64,000 nt of DNA from Diadophis punctatus similis (taxonomy: Eukaryota; Chordata; Lepidosauria; Squamata; Dipsadidae), in the NCBI GenBank assembly GCA_023053685.1, contig JALIGW010000002.1, positions 245,936,677 through 246,000,676 of the forward strand. Direction: 5' to 3'. The notes beneath the pieces were generated by a model, which searched no databases, had not been told where the DNA came from, and worked only from the letters and a program-made list of their open reading frames with translations. Shown piece by piece: positions 42,655 to 54,478 of the stretch. Position 1 is the first letter of the stretch; each line of letters opens with the position of its first letter. A program made the position numbers and the translations under genes.

Positions 42655-43440
42655 GTGGCTAGGGGGGCCTTTGCACAGGTTCGCCTGGTGCACCAGTTGC
42701 GGCCATACTTGGAGAAGGAGGCTCTACTCACGGTCACTCATGCCCTTGTCACCTCACGCTTGGACTACTGCAACGCGCTCTACATGGGGCTACCCTTGAA
42801 GAGTATCCAGAGACTTCAGTTGGTGCAAAATGCAGCTGCGCGTGCTGTGGTGGGTGTGCCAAGGTACACCCACGTGACACCTGTACTCCGCCAGCTGCAT
42901 TGGTTGCCCATCGGTTTCCGGGTCCAATTCAAGGTGTTGTCACCATCTTTAAAGCCCTTCATGGCTTAGGACCAGGTTATCTCCGGGACCGCATTCTGCC
43001 TCATACTTCCCTCCGACCGGTTAGGGCCCACAGAGTTGGCCTCCTCCAGGTCCCGTCAGCCAAGCAATGTTGCCTGGCGGGCCCTAGGGGGAGAGCCTTC
43101 TCTGTGGCAGGCCCCGTGCTCTGGAACCAACTTCCCCCTGAGACCCGAATTATCCCCACTCTGCTGGCCTTCCGAAAAGCTGTCAAGACATGGCTTTTCC
43201 TGCAGGCTGGGGGTAGAGCTTAATCCACTCAAGCTCACCCCAAGTATGTATGGTTACTGAATGGGTATTGGATGATTTTAAATATTGTGTTTTTTAATTT
43301 TTATATATCTCGTTTTAATGTTATTTATAAATTGGTGTCCTGTAATTTTTTTCTGTTATACGCCGCCCTGAGTCCTTCGGGAGTTGGGCGGCATATAAGA
43401 ACACCATAATAAATAAATAATAAATAAATAAATATGGCAG
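42655..43440 (+). mobile_element. L2-like LINE 3' half
   Basis: Reverse-transcriptase C-terminus over two frames (TSRLDYCNALYMGLPLKSI, VTPVLRQLHWLPIGFRVQF, LWNQLPPETR) with one frameshift near 42930, then 3' UTR and an (AATA)n tail. Confidence 0.85.
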
Positions 43441-43584
43441 CTACGGCCCCTTTACAACCTGTGGACTTTCAGAATTCCTGAGCCAGTCGTAAAAAGAACC
43501 ATTAGTTGCCCACCCTTGCCCTATGGCTTCTCTTTAACGCTGCTGGACAAAAGTGTTCTGACCCAACATCCCAAACACACAAAC

Positions 43585-43915
43585 CGTCACGCAGTGATTT
43601 TTATATTGCCTGTTACATGTATATGCAGGGAGTTGTATCCCGATCTAATATAATGGTTTATTCCTGAGCACGTGATTGATATGTTCCTAGTACGCATGTG
43701 TACATTCCATTCTCCCAGTCCATTCCTTCTGTTCCTAGCTTCTGGGGAAGCAAGACGTGTTTTTACATCAAAGATGTGATTAATGAGGATTTGTTTGTTT
43801 TGTACCGAAATAAATATTTTTACTTAGAACTTTAAATTGCGGTTTCATTTCTAATGTCAGAGTTCCAGGGAAAGATCTATTTTCGCCTCTAATGAGAGTC
43901 ATTCTCATCCTGACA
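43585..43915 (+). mobile_element. Solo LTR, sister of 11601
   Basis: CGTCACGCAG ... TCATCCTGACA with a perfect 5-bp duplication CAAAC (43580-43584, 43916-43920). Shares GCATGTGTACATTCC, ACCGAAATAAATATTT and CATTCTCATCCT with 11601-11941; first base T changed to C. Confidence 0.85.
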
Positions 43916-43920
43916 CAAAC

Positions 43921-44939
43921 CCTCTGAAGTGAACTCAAAAGATTCCTTTATTAGGAGTGCCAGCAGCCCCGGCAAAAAGTTTCTCTCGCAGGTTAACAAG
44001 TCTATCCGGCCGGAAGATGAATAGTTGCCTGCCACACCCATTCATCACCACCCACTGCCTTTTATCCCCAGAACTAGGATGGAGCCTCACTAGCAGCGGT
44101 GGCTCTTCCTTCCCAAGGATTGGCTCACAGATTTCCACTGCTCTCCTCTCCCCTCCTCTGCACATCCGCGCATCAGGCACTGGACCCAACCAGGGGCGGG
44201 TTCCTAATATTTTACTACCACTCTGTGGGCATGGCTTATTTTGTGGGTGTGGCTTGCCGGACATGTGACCGGGTGGGCATGGCTTCTCGGACTGCTGAAG
44301 GGAGGGGAACTGAGATAGGTCCTGCCGCCCATTCCCCCTCCCCTCAGCAGCTTGAGAAGCCTCGAACGTGCAAAAATGCCTAAGATCATCACCACGTGTT
44401 CGTGGCTTCTCGGACCGCTGAAGGGAGGGGAATGGAGATAGTTCCTGCCGCCCGTTCTTTCAGCTTCTCACACGCTCCCTCAGCCATCCTCCCCTGCTTG
44501 GACTCACTGTGGGGTAGGAAGGCAGTGCATGCGCAGTGCCGCAAGCTCGGCTTCTGGGCATGTGCAGAAGAAATTTTTTTTAAAAAAATAATTTTTTAAA
44601 AAAAATGGCGGTGCCCAGGCACCGGCAACCGACCGCACCAGTACTGTGACATCACCAGCGGGCTGCTACCGGTGCTATAGAGTGGACTGCACCTGTAGGA
44701 ACCCACCACTGGACCCAACTGTCCCTCTTTTTCTTCATCATCCACCTCCAGACCTGGGGGCTGTTGACTCTCCATCTGAGGGCTGACGGATGGCCCCGGC
44801 TCCACCTCTGCCTCTCTCTCTGCCAGCTCCATTCCCTCTTCCTCCTCTGAGCTCCCAGGTTGCCTCCTCCTCGTCCAATTCGTTTGCTGGAGGGGCCAGT
44901 GGCCGATAGACCACAACAAAAGGACCCTTTAGCTGATCT
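43921..44939. mobile_element. Unclassified repeat split by a hAT element
   Basis: 43925-44190 and 44712-44935 read as one sequence across the insertion at 44191 (AGGAGTGCCAGCAGCCCC to AAGGACCCTTTAGCTG). Possibly an LTR; family not recognised. Confidence 0.45.
44191..44711. mobile_element. hAT element, GTGGGTTCC family
   Basis: CAGGGGCGGGTTCC ... GGAACCCACCACTG; perfect 8-bp duplication GACCCAAC (44183-44190, 44712-44719). Confidence 0.88.
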
Positions 44940-45035
44940 GCTGGGGGCAAGATGCTGACTCTCTAAACCGCTTAGAGAGGGCTGTAAAAGCACTGTGAAG
45001 CGGTATAGAGGTCTAAAGGGCTATTGCTATTATGC
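44940..45035 (+). mobile_element. SINE 3' half
   Basis: GCTGGGGGCAAGATGCTGAC to GGGCTATTGCTATTATGC. Confidence 0.8.
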
Positions 45036-45070
45036 ATTACATTTAATAAGGGCCACCAATTTCTACCTAC

Positions 45071-45412
45071 CACTAAGCGTCACGTCGCATTCGGCAATAA
45101 CAACGTTGGGCACCGGTGTTTGCGGACTGCCCATATGGGTCTGCTGATTTTTCATGAGGGTTGAGGACCGTCCAAAGGAGTTCCCGCAGTCCAAGTATCT
45201 GTAAGGTTTTTCCTTGTTATGGACTCTGAAATGCTTCAGAATGTCTGCTAATTTTTCAGCTTGGTAGCCGCACTTTGTGCAGGAATGCACTTTCGTGTTC
45301 CGGCGTTCGGAGGCCTCGCTCGCAGTTTGTCCTTCCTCCTGATATGCCCCAGCTTCGTCTTCCAATTTGATGTTTTGCTGCAGAGGGCCCGTACGTCTCG
45401 ACTCTTCCTCCC
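45071..45412 (-). CDS. Gene 2 exon 3: one good and one dead C2H2 finger
   Basis: Reverse-strand acceptor TGTCCTTATAG; donor CTTAGTG|GTAGGT; phase 1 to 1, 342 bases. Acidic linker (GEEESRRTGPLQQNIKLEDE) then one intact finger CTKCGYQAEKLADILKHFRVH. The next has lost its first Cys and first His (YRYLDCGNSF ... LMKNQQTH). The ordinary linker NKEKPY lies between them. Small, clean exon with both borders. Confidence 0.8.
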
Positions 45413-45709
45413 CTATAAGGACAATCAACAATTTAAGATATGCAATGCTGTGAATCTTTATCAAGTCTGGTTAATAACGGCTGATCGGCTTGCTGGTTCA
45501 AATCACAGTGAATGTTAGCGCTATGAAGTGAATGCCATAACAAACCTGGGAATGAATCAACCCGAAAGCAACTTTTTTACCAATTGTCTCTCAAGGCAAG
45601 AAAGAGCAAAAATTATTGAATTGGTATCGTAGCTCGGAGAGTGCGCTTGGGAACTGTTCTAATTTATTAACGACACACACATTTGCATTTCAGAATAAGG
45701 TCATATGAA
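45413..45709. other. Intron, unassigned
   Basis: Nothing recognised. Confidence 0.4.
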
Positions 45710-45899
45710 GACAAGCTGGCGGGCATGCATGCGCGCACCAGAACCCAGAAGAGAGCTGTTCGCCGCGCATGTGCGCGCTGGAACCTGGAAGAGCAGCTGG
45801 CCACCGTACACATGCGCAACGGCCAACTGCTGTCTTCTGGGTTCCGGTGCTCCGGCGCATGCACGCTCCAGCACTCAGGTTAACCATCACTGGTTGACT
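45710..45899. mobile_element. GC-rich DNA element fragment
   Basis: Rich in GCATGCGCG-type steps; ends ACCATCACTGG like the hAT elements, but its start is unclear. Confidence 0.4.
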
Positions 45900-45918
45900 A
45901 GTCACTTAGTGACTAGAT

Positions 45919-46343
45919 CAGTGATGGCGAACCTATGGCATGCGTACCACAGGTGGCACGCGGAGCCATATCTGCTGGCACGCGAGCCGTTGCCCTAGCT
46001 CAGCTCCAGTGCGCATCTGTGCGCTGGCCAGCTGATTTTCGGTTGGCGCGGAGGCTTTGGGAGAGCATTTTAGGTTTCTGGAGGGCCTGCGGGGTGGCAT
46101 TTTCATCCTCCCCAGGCTCCAGTGAAGCCACTGGAACATGGGGAGGGCGAAAAACAGGCCTACCGGGCCCACCAGAAGTCGGGAAATGGGTAGTTTCTGG
46201 CCTCCAGAGGGCCTCTGCGGGGGCGGGGAGCCCGTTTTAGCCCTCCCTAGGCATTGAATTATGGATGTGGGCACTCGCACATGTGTGACAGCGCGCACGT
46301 ACGCGCTTTTGGCACCCGAGGGAAAAAAGGTTCGCCATCACTG
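45919..46343 (+). mobile_element. hAT element, CAGTGATGGCGAACC family
   Basis: Perfect 8-bp duplication GACTAGAT (45911-45918, 46344-46351). Confidence 0.88.
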
Positions 46344-46608
46344 GACTAGATCATAGTCACTAAGCCCTGAAACCCAACACTGCCAGAGATAATTTATAAT
46401 TTATTGCTGAGGAAGAAAGTACAAGATGAACAACACTGCTATATAAAGACCGATGGGTTGTCTCACCACATAATCAACATTTTACTGGTAAGCATTGAAT
46501 AATAAAGAGCAGAAGAACAGGAATGTTGGCAAAAGATCCTGAAGAGTTGTCCCGATATATTGGTACGGAATGGCAAGAAAATTGCTCAGGGTAGAAAATG
46601 TCAGATTA

Positions 46609-47526
46609 CCGTATTTTTTGGAGTATAAGACGCACCTTTTTCCTCCCTAAAAGTGGCTGCAAATTTGGGTGCGTCTTATACTTCGAATGTAGCTTTTTTC
46701 CCAGCCCTAACTAGGTGCTAACAGATCTTCCCAGCTCTTACCTTGCAGGCTTTTTCATTGTTACTCTCTCCAAAGAATGTTTTTCCAGCCCTAAGTTTTT
46801 GCAGAATTTTTTTTCATTGCTCTACTTGCTCCGAGTAAGTTTTTTTCTAGCCCTAACCAGGTGCTAACTATCTTCCCAGCTCTTACTGGCTTGCAGGTTC
46901 TTTCATTGTTATTCTCTCAGAAGAAGGTTTTTTTAAGACCTAACCAGGGGATAAAATAATGTACTGAAGCTGCTCCGAATAATTTTTTTTTTAGCCCTAA
47001 CCAGGTGCTAACGATCTTCCCAGCTCTTACTGGCTTGCAGGTTCTTTCATTGTTATTCTCTCAGAAGGTTTTTTTAAGTCCTAACCAGGAGATAAAATAA
47101 TGTGCTGAAGCTGCTCCGAATAAATTTTTTTCTAGCCCTAACCAGGTGCTAACTATCTTCCCAGCTCTTACCAGCTTGCAGGCTCTTTCATTGTTACTCT
47201 CTCAGAAGAATGTTTTTCCAGCCCTAAGTCTTTGCAGAATTTTTTTTCATTGCTCTACTTGCTCTGAATAAGTTTTTTCTAGCCCTAACTAGGTGCTAAC
47301 AATCTTCCCAGCTCTTACTGGCTTGCATGCTCTTTCATTGTTACTCTCTCAGAAGAAGGTTTTTTTAAGTCCTAACCAGGGGATAAAATAATGTGCTGAA
47401 GCTGACCAGACTAAGGATGCTAGCCAGATGAATACCTGGTAGGCAGATTGTTTTCCCCTATTTTCCTCCCCAAAAACTAAGGTGCGTCTTATACTCCGGT
47501 GCATCTTATACTCCGAAAAATAGAGA
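46609..47526. mobile_element. Long TA-flanked element with internal repeats
   Basis: Starts CCGTATTTTTTGGAG after TA and ends CTCCGAAAAATAG. About 918 bp because a block with CCCTAACCAGGTGCTAAC and TCTTCCCAGCTCTTAC recurs several times; sister copies are about 325 bp. Confidence 0.75.
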
Positions 47527-47611
47527 AGTAAAAAGGCCAACATAATAAAAGACAAAGAGAGAGAGAAAAAAAGAGAATGATTCATTATTAGCCAGATCAT
47601 CGCACACCTAC

Positions 47612-48055
47612 CTCTACAGGTCATCTCCTCTACAAAAATGGAATCGGAAAGGGACCTCTTTTTACGACACGCAGTGCCTTTCTCATGTTGATAAAGATGA
47701 GATGGCCTGCTGAAGGCTTTCTCACAATCAGAGCAATCGTAGGACCTCTCCCCTGTGCGGACGGTCCTGCGTGTAATGGTTTTGGAAAGCTCGGCAGCTC
47801 TACGATCCCAATCATCGGGGCCCTTGTATTTCCCTTTCTGAGGGCTCGGGAGTTTCTTCAGCATCACCTTTAAGGTTTTCAGCCCGTGTATTTGAGAGCG
47901 CTCCACTTCTCGGGACTTCCTCAGACGCAGCCTGGAAACAGGGTTAGCATCGCTGATAGCAATCAGCGAGACTGTGGAGAGCTCTCCCAGCAATTCCAGA
48001 GGGGACTTTTGCTCCTGCGTAGAATTGCTTTGGCCCTGATTAGGTTCACTGGCAC
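47612..48055 (-). CDS. Gene 2 exon 2: single C2HC-type finger
   Basis: Reverse-strand acceptor TTTGTTCCCATAG; donor TAGAG|GTAGGT; phase 1 to 1, 444 bases. A long linker (GASEPNQGQSNSTQEQKS, then ELSTVSLIAISDANPVSRL and a basic stretch) precedes one finger: CSDCEKAFSRPSHLYQHEKGTAC. The final ligand is Cys at spacing 5 rather than His, a C2HC arrangement that can still bind zinc. Ends KRSLSDSIFVEEMTCR. No other exon of this gene has this form. Confidence 0.8.
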
Positions 48056-48364
48056 CTATGGGAACAAATAGATTGATGTACAACCACCTGCATTAGCAAC
48101 TGGAGATGGGAAGGAGGGGGAGGAGGTGGGCGTGGAGGAGAAACGACTTCCGGGGAAGAAATAGAGAGCAGAGAGGAGAAGGGTGGCAGAATAAAGAACC
48201 AGGGAGTGGACCAGCTATTTGTAATTCCTCTCCAGACAAGAGGGGGGCTTGGGATCGCCCACAAGTGCTCCGGACAGCAGTACTGCATGAGGAGATGGTA
48301 AGACCAGTAGTCACAGGTGGGATTAAAGCAGTGGGAGATGAGAGGTTCCCATCTTGGTCCAAAC
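48056..48364. other. Intron, unassigned
   Basis: GC-moderate unique sequence; nothing recognised. Confidence 0.4.
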
Positions 48365-49838
48365 CACGGTCGGTGCCTTTAATATAAGATTATAACATAT
48401 CAACAACTCCAAGACCAGTGGTTCCCAACCTGTGGTACGTGTACCACTAGTGGTACGCGAGGGCCTTCCAGGTGGTACGCGAACACTTTCGGGGTCATGA
48501 ACGATTTTTAGTTAGTTATTTTTTACTTCACAAAAATGTTTACTGCCTAACACAAGATAATCTGGCAACAATTTGTAACTGTTGCCACATGCCACCCACC
48601 TGGTCCCAGCGGCCCGAGAATCCAGTTGCTGGATGCGCGGGGCCAAAAAAGGAACGGTACAATTATGGAAATAAAGTGAATTTAGTTTCTCTGGAACCAG
48701 GTGGTACGCGGCGACTGTACGGGACCTCCAAGTGGTACTCGATCACAAAAAGGTTGGGAACCTCTGTCCTAGACGAACACAATCAGATGTTCTCGAAACA
48801 AGAACTCAAAGAAAAAGGAATAGACCTTGATTGGTGGCACTACCTACAGGTCAAATCGAAATATCACAAAGACAAAACAAAATATGGATTTCAAAAAAAT
48901 TGCGATTTCGATAGGACATTATTGGGTACCGACAAAAAAAATGGATTTCTAAACTATATAATTTCCTACTCCAATATAATTTATTTGAAGAGGTGGTAAA
49001 AGGTTCAATGATCGCGTGGGCACAAAACTTTGGTTACCCAATTAATTTAAACGAATGGGAAAAAATCTGGAATATAAATTATAAATTAACACTGGCGATA
49101 CCATACAAAGAAAACATATATAAAATGTTTTACCGGTGGCACCTTCCTCCAGCACGATTGGCAAAAATGTTCCCGAAACTTTCTCCAAAGTGCTGGAAAT
49201 GCAAAGAAGGTATAGGAACATACTACCATCTATGGTGGACCTGCCCCAAGGTGAAGAACTTTTGGATTAAGATCAAAAACTGCCTTGAACAAATTACCTC
49301 AAGAACGATTCCCTTAAAGCCGGAGCTTTTCTTATTAAGTATTTTCAGAGAAAAAATGACAAATGAAGATAGGTATATAATTCTACACATTACAACAGCT
49401 GCAAGAATTATATACGCTCAAATCTGGAAAACCGAACAAATCCCAACTACATTAAATCTCATTAATAAAGTATTTGAGTGAGCAGAACTCAGTAGGATGT
49501 CACTGGAAATGCAAGATAAAGACGATTCTGAATTCTATAAAACTTGGGACAGGAGGTATAATTGGTTTAATCAAAACAAATATCAAAACCTGCTATAATT
49601 ATATGTCATAAACTAAGACAGTACAAACAATAACAAATGTCTACTTTTCTGCATAGACCGGAACAAACTATGGGGATATATAGAATTTTACAAGGTCTTA
49701 AAATATTAATCAAGTTGAACAAAAGAACCGTTGTTGAAAAAGGAAAAATTGTTTTATTGTAATGATAATTGACTGAATATAATATAATAGAAAAGAATAA
49801 GGAAAATATTGGAAGATATAAGGAAGATAATGATGTAA
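48365..49838 (+). mobile_element. L1 ORF2 end and 3' UTR, split by a hAT
   Basis: Encodes FSKQELKEKGIDLDWWHYL, then after a frameshift WHLPPARLAKMFPKLSPKCW and CKEGIGTYYHLWWTCPKVK, the L1 ORF2 C-terminal Cys region, in an open frame to 49481. Interrupted at 48416-48766. Confidence 0.88.
48416..48766. mobile_element. hAT element, GTGGTACGCG family
   Basis: CAGTGGTTCCCAACCTGTGG ... GGTTGGGAACCTCTG; flanks TCCAAGAC and TCCTAGAC (7 of 8). Confidence 0.82.
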
Positions 49839-49843
49839 ATAAC

Positions 49844-49928
<85 letters not shown>

Positions 49929-51940
49929 CAACAACAACAACAGAGTTGGAAGGGACCTTGGAGGTCTTCTAGTCCAACCCCCTGCTTACGCAGGAAACCC
50001 TACACTACTTCAGACAGATGGTTATCCAACATCTTCTTAAAAATGTCTAGTGTTGGAGCATTCACAACTTCTGGAGGCAGGCTGTTCCACTGATTAATTG
50101 TTCTAACTGTCAGGAAATTTCTCCTTAGTTCTAAGTTGCTTCTCTCCTTGATTAGTTTCCACCCATTGCTTCTTGTTCTACCCCCAGGTGCCTTGGAGAA
50201 AAGTTTGACTCCCTCTTCTTTGTGGCGACCCCTGAGATATTGGAACACTGCTATCATATCTCCCCTAGTCCTTCTTTTCATTAAGCTAGACATACCCAGT
50301 TCCTGCAACCGTTCTTCATATGTTTTAGCCTCCAGTCCCCTAATCATTTTTGTTGCTCTTCTCTGCACTCTTTCTAGAGTCTCAACATCCTTTTTACATC
50401 GTGGCGACCAAAACTGTATGCAGTATTCCAAGTGTGGCCTTACCAAGGCATTATATAGTGGTATTAACACTTCGTGTGATCTTGATTCTATCCCTCTGTT
50501 AATGCAGCCTAGAACTGTGTTGGCTTTTTTGGCAGCTGCTGCACATTGCTGGCTCATATTTAAATGGTTGTCCACTAGGACTCCAAGATCCCTCTCACAG
50601 TTACTACTGTTGAGCAAGGTACCACATATACTGTACCTGTGCATTTTGTTTTCTTGCCTAAATGTAGAACCTTACTTTTTTCACCATTGAATTTCATTTT
50701 GTTTGATAGCGCCCAATGTTCAAGTCTGTCAAGATCTTTCTGTATCTTGAGCCTATCTTCTGGAGAGTTGGCTATTCCTGCCAGTTTGGTGTCATCTGCA
50801 AATTTGATGAGTTCCCCATCTATCCCCTCGTCCAAGTCATTGATGAAGATGTTGAAGAGTACTGGGCCTTGGGGTACTCCACTGCATACTTCCCTCCATG
50901 TAGATGCAGTTCCATTGAGCACTACACGTTGAGTGTGGTTGGTTAGCCAGTTTCGAATCCATCTGGTGGTGATGCTGTCTAACCCACATTTTTCTACTTT
51001 ATCTAGTAGTAGGTTATGATCTACTTTGTCAAATGCCTTACTGAAGTCCAAGTAAACCACATCGACAGCATTCCTCTGGTCCACTAATTTTGTCACTTTA
51101 TCAAAGAATGCAATAAGATTAGTCTGGCATGATCTGTTTTGGACAAACCCATGTTGGCTTTTGGTTATTATTTTGTTTGCTTCTAGGTGTTCGTTGATTC
51201 GTTGCTTGATTATCTTTTCCAAAATCTTCCCTGGTATTGAGGTCATGCTGATAGGTCTGTAGTTTCCTGGATCTATTTTTTTTCCTTTTTTGAAGATGGG
51301 AACTACATCAGCTCTTTTCCAGTCCTCTGGCAGTTCCCCGGTGCTCCAGGATCTTTGAAAGATATAGTTCAGTGGTTCTGAGATCTCGTCTGCCAGTTCC
51401 TTCAGAACCTTGGGGTGTAATCCATCTGGTCCTGGTGATTTGAATTCGTCTAGGGTAGACAGGTGTTCACTTACCATTTTCTTCCCTATTTTAACTTGTG
51501 TTCCTAATATGTTTTTTGTGATGCTGTTTTTGATAGGTTGGACTGTTTTCTCCCTTTGTGTAAAGACAGATGCAAAAAACGTGTTAAGTAGCTCTGCTTT
51601 CTCCCTGTTGCTTGTCACCTTCTTGCCACTTTCTCCCTGTAATGGACCAATTGTTTTTAATATGTTGGAAGAAGCTTTTTTTGTTACTTTGTACTTTTGT
51701 CGCAAGCCTTTGTTCATTGTGAGCCTTAGCTTTCCTCACTTCATCTTTACAGGCTCCAGCTATTTGCTGATATTCTGCCTTAGTTATTTCCCCTTCTTTC
51801 CACTTTTTATACTTGTCCTTTTTGTCTTTCAATTTGTCAGAAAGTTCTTTATGCAGCCATCCTGGTTTCTTTTGAGACCTATTATTTTTCTTCTTCATTG
51901 GTATTGTGCTAGTCTGGGCTTTTATAAGGCACTATTGACA
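49839..51940 (-). mobile_element. CR1 LINE with almost intact reverse transcriptase
   Basis: The reverse strand runs from about 51940 to a terminus at 49926, with an (ATT)n tail at 49839-49925. One open frame covers 51717 to about 50600. It includes the finger/palm blocks [31 protein letters not shown] and the FADDTKLAG catalytic motif. The GVPQG block is shortened by a few residues. A frameshift near 50600 passes to the C-terminal frame ([28 protein letters not shown]). 5'-truncated: no endonuclease. Confidence 0.9.
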
Positions 51941-51954
51941 CGCCTGAAGTAGAG

Positions 51955-52130
51955 TCCCACAGGTGGTTCTCCCCCCCCCAAGATGCAACTGGACTTTGTT
52001 TTCCTTTGAAGATGTTTCGCTTCTCATCCAAGAAGCTTCTTCAGCTTTGACTGGGTGGGGAGGAATGGAAGGATTTATACTACTTGCGGACAGCTGGGCA
52101 TTTGCATTCTTTTTAGAGAGCCGTTGAGGC
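51955..52130 (-). mobile_element. Penelope-like repeat fragment, family I
   Basis: AGATGCAACTGGACTTTG and TTCGCTTCTCATCC blocks in reverse orientation. Confidence 0.55.
52011..52044 (-). ncRNA. Hammerhead-like motif, copy 6
   Basis: Reverse strand: CTGAAGA, spacer A, stem GCTTCT/AGAAGC, GAAA, CATC (G to A change in the last block). Confidence 0.45.
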
Positions 52131-52194
52131 CACTTGGAACTGCTGAAAGGACAGTGTTGTAGACTGGAGATAGATGATGTCGTATCCCTTCCCT

Positions 52195-52503
52195 CTGTGA
52201 CCCTGAGGACACAGATAAACCTCCAGGCGGCCGAATATGGGCCCATTTTTGGGCTACCGAACCCTCCGTGCGTTGTGTTTTTGCCCTCCATGGCCCCCAG
52301 AAGCTCTCTGCAGGCAAAAACGGGACATGGGAAGAGTTCGGGAGGGCAAAAATGGGCCTGTTTTTGGCCTGCAAAGTGCTTCTGGAGGCCAGGGAGGGTG
52401 AAAGCGGGACGTGCGGAGGCCAAAAACTATTTTTTTTGTTTTCTTCCTCTAAATATAGGTGCGTCTTATAGTCCAGTGTGTCTTATAGTCCAAAAATACG
52501 GTA
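52195..52503. mobile_element. TA-flanked element, right part
   Basis: Ends GTCTTATAGTCCAAAAATACGG before TA; left end not found. Confidence 0.5.
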
Positions 52504-52623
52504 CTTTCCTATTTTGCTCTTTTGAGACTCAGTTCCCATAAGAACTTTACTCATGCCTTTCTTATTATGAGACTTTGATTGTGGGCTGTCAAGTCAGTGA
52601 TGACTCCTAGCAACCACATAGAT

Positions 52624-53212
52624 CAGGGGTGTCAAACTTAAGGCCCGCGGGCCGCATCCGGCCCACAGGGTGCTTAAATCTGGCCTGCGGGGCCGGCCTG
52701 GAATTTGCAAAGGACCGGCCTGCGGTGCCTCTGCTAGCGAAAATGGGGCACGTGCCCCGTTTGGGCTGGCAAAGTGCTGGAGGCTGTTCAGACCGAAAAT
52801 TAATTAATTAATTAATTTATTATTTTGTGAGATTTATATACCGCCTCACATTGCAAGCACTCTCTAAGCGGTTTACACCAGTAAGCAATGTATATTTACA
52901 TTGCCCCCAACAATCTGGGTCCTCATTTTACCTACTTCGGAAGGATGGAAGGCTGAGTCAACCTTGAGCCGGTGAGATCTGAACCGCTGACCTGCGGATC
53001 ACAGTCAGCTAAAGTGGCCTGCAGTAAAATGGGACACGGGGGACGATGACACACCACACATGCCCCCCCCATGTCCTGTTTTGGCCAGCAGAGTGCTGCA
53101 GGAGGCGTCTGTCCCGTCTTCCCCAAACCCCCCCCCCCGCCCCATGGCCGGCCCACGGAGGAGAACTACAATACTGATCCGGCCCTCGAAGAAATCCGGT
53201 TTGACACCCTTG
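52624..53212 (+). mobile_element. hAT element, GTCAAACTC family, with nested SINE
   Basis: CAGGGGTGTCAAACTTAAGG ... GGTTTGACACCCTTG; flanks ACATAGAT and ACATAGGT (7 of 8). Confidence 0.82.
52808..53030 (-). mobile_element. tRNA-derived SINE
   Basis: Nested reverse copy with an (ATTA)n tail at its left end. Confidence 0.8.
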
Positions 53213-53220
53213 ACATAGGT

Positions 53221-53849
53221 AGACTTTATCCAGAGGGATGTGTCCCCAACCTTCAAGCCTTCCAACAGTGCAACAATCAAGTCGCAATTGAGTCCATCCG
53301 TTTTGCTGTCTTCTTCATCTCTTTCCTTCCAACTGCGGCTGCGCACAGTATTTTCCGGGGTCTTCCCTAACACCAAAGTTATATCCATACTCTTCCTATC
53401 CTGCTTCTTCAAAATCTCGCTTGCAGTTCTATAGTATCCCAGGTGAAACCACTGCCTGTGGATTCTCATCTTTCCAAGTGATTAAATCTACTCAGATGCA
53501 CTCTGCATGGAACCGCCTTCAAAGACCACTGCAATGGCTCCAAAATGCTCGTTTTTGACTGATACTACCGCAGTTATTATAAAACCATTATGACACCTAT
53601 CTTGAAGATCCTGAATTCAGGTGCAATTCAAAAAATGCTAGCAGCTTGACACCCTGGGCCTCTGCATTATGGGACAGCTTTTCTCCAGAACCGAGACTGA
53701 CTTTCTCTGTGATGCCCTTGCAGAAGCTTTTAAAGACTGAACTCTTCCAGAGAAACTTCAGAGAACGACTGTTCGCCATTTTTACCCAGACACGTTGCTA
53801 GCAACGATGGAAGACAATGCATGTAGCTCAGAACTGACATGATGGGTCC
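53221..53849. other. Intron with an unexplained open frame
   Basis: The reverse strand has a 154-residue frame ending at 53005, whose part outside the hAT (53221-53469) has coherent protein-like composition (KERDEEDSKTDGLNCDL). No splice borders or domain recognised. Confidence 0.35.
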
Positions 53850-53902
53850 TTCATGATCTTTGAGGTTGGTTGTTTTCTTGCAGACGTTTCATTACCAAAC
53901 TG

Positions 53903-54238
53903 CCGTATTTTTCGGAGTATAAGACGCACCTTCCCCCCTAAAAGAGGCTGAAAATTTGGGTGCGTCTTATACTCCAAATGTAGCTTTTTCAAAGCTTTTT
54001 TTCCCAGCCCTAATGAGGTGCTAACGATCTTCCCGGCTTGCAGGATTTTTTCATTGCTACTTTCTCCGAAGGATTTTTTCAGCCCTAACCAGGGGATAAA
54101 ATAATGTGCTGAAGCTGACCAGACTAAGGACGCTAGCCAGATGAATACCTGGTAAGTAGATTTTCCCCCCTATTTTCCTCCCCCCAAAATTAAGGTGCAT
54201 CTTATACTCCGGTGTGTCTTATACTCCGAAAAATATGG
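53903..54238. mobile_element. TA-flanked element inside a hammerhead-like motif
   Basis: CCGTATTTTTCGGAGTATAA ... CTCCGAAAAATATGG. The flanking Penelope-like family II sequence resumes on each side (GACGTTTCATTACC at 53883, GGTAGCATCATCAA at 54241). Confidence 0.75.
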
Positions 54239-54327
54239 TAGGTAGCATCATCAAAGCTGTACTGTATACATTATTTAGTATTAGCCACTAATTCTACTCT
54301 AGTATGATGCCAGAAGCGAAAGATTTG

Positions 54328-54402
54328 AGGGAGGAAGGAAGGAAGGAAGGAAGGAAGGAAGGAAGGAAGGAAGAAAGAAAGAAAAGTTAGGAAGGATGGA
54401 AG

Positions 54403-54478
<76 letters not shown>

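Noticed and set aside
42539..43260. Frames with a conserved protein look
   Set aside because: Recognised as the C-terminal part of an L2-like LINE reverse transcriptase.
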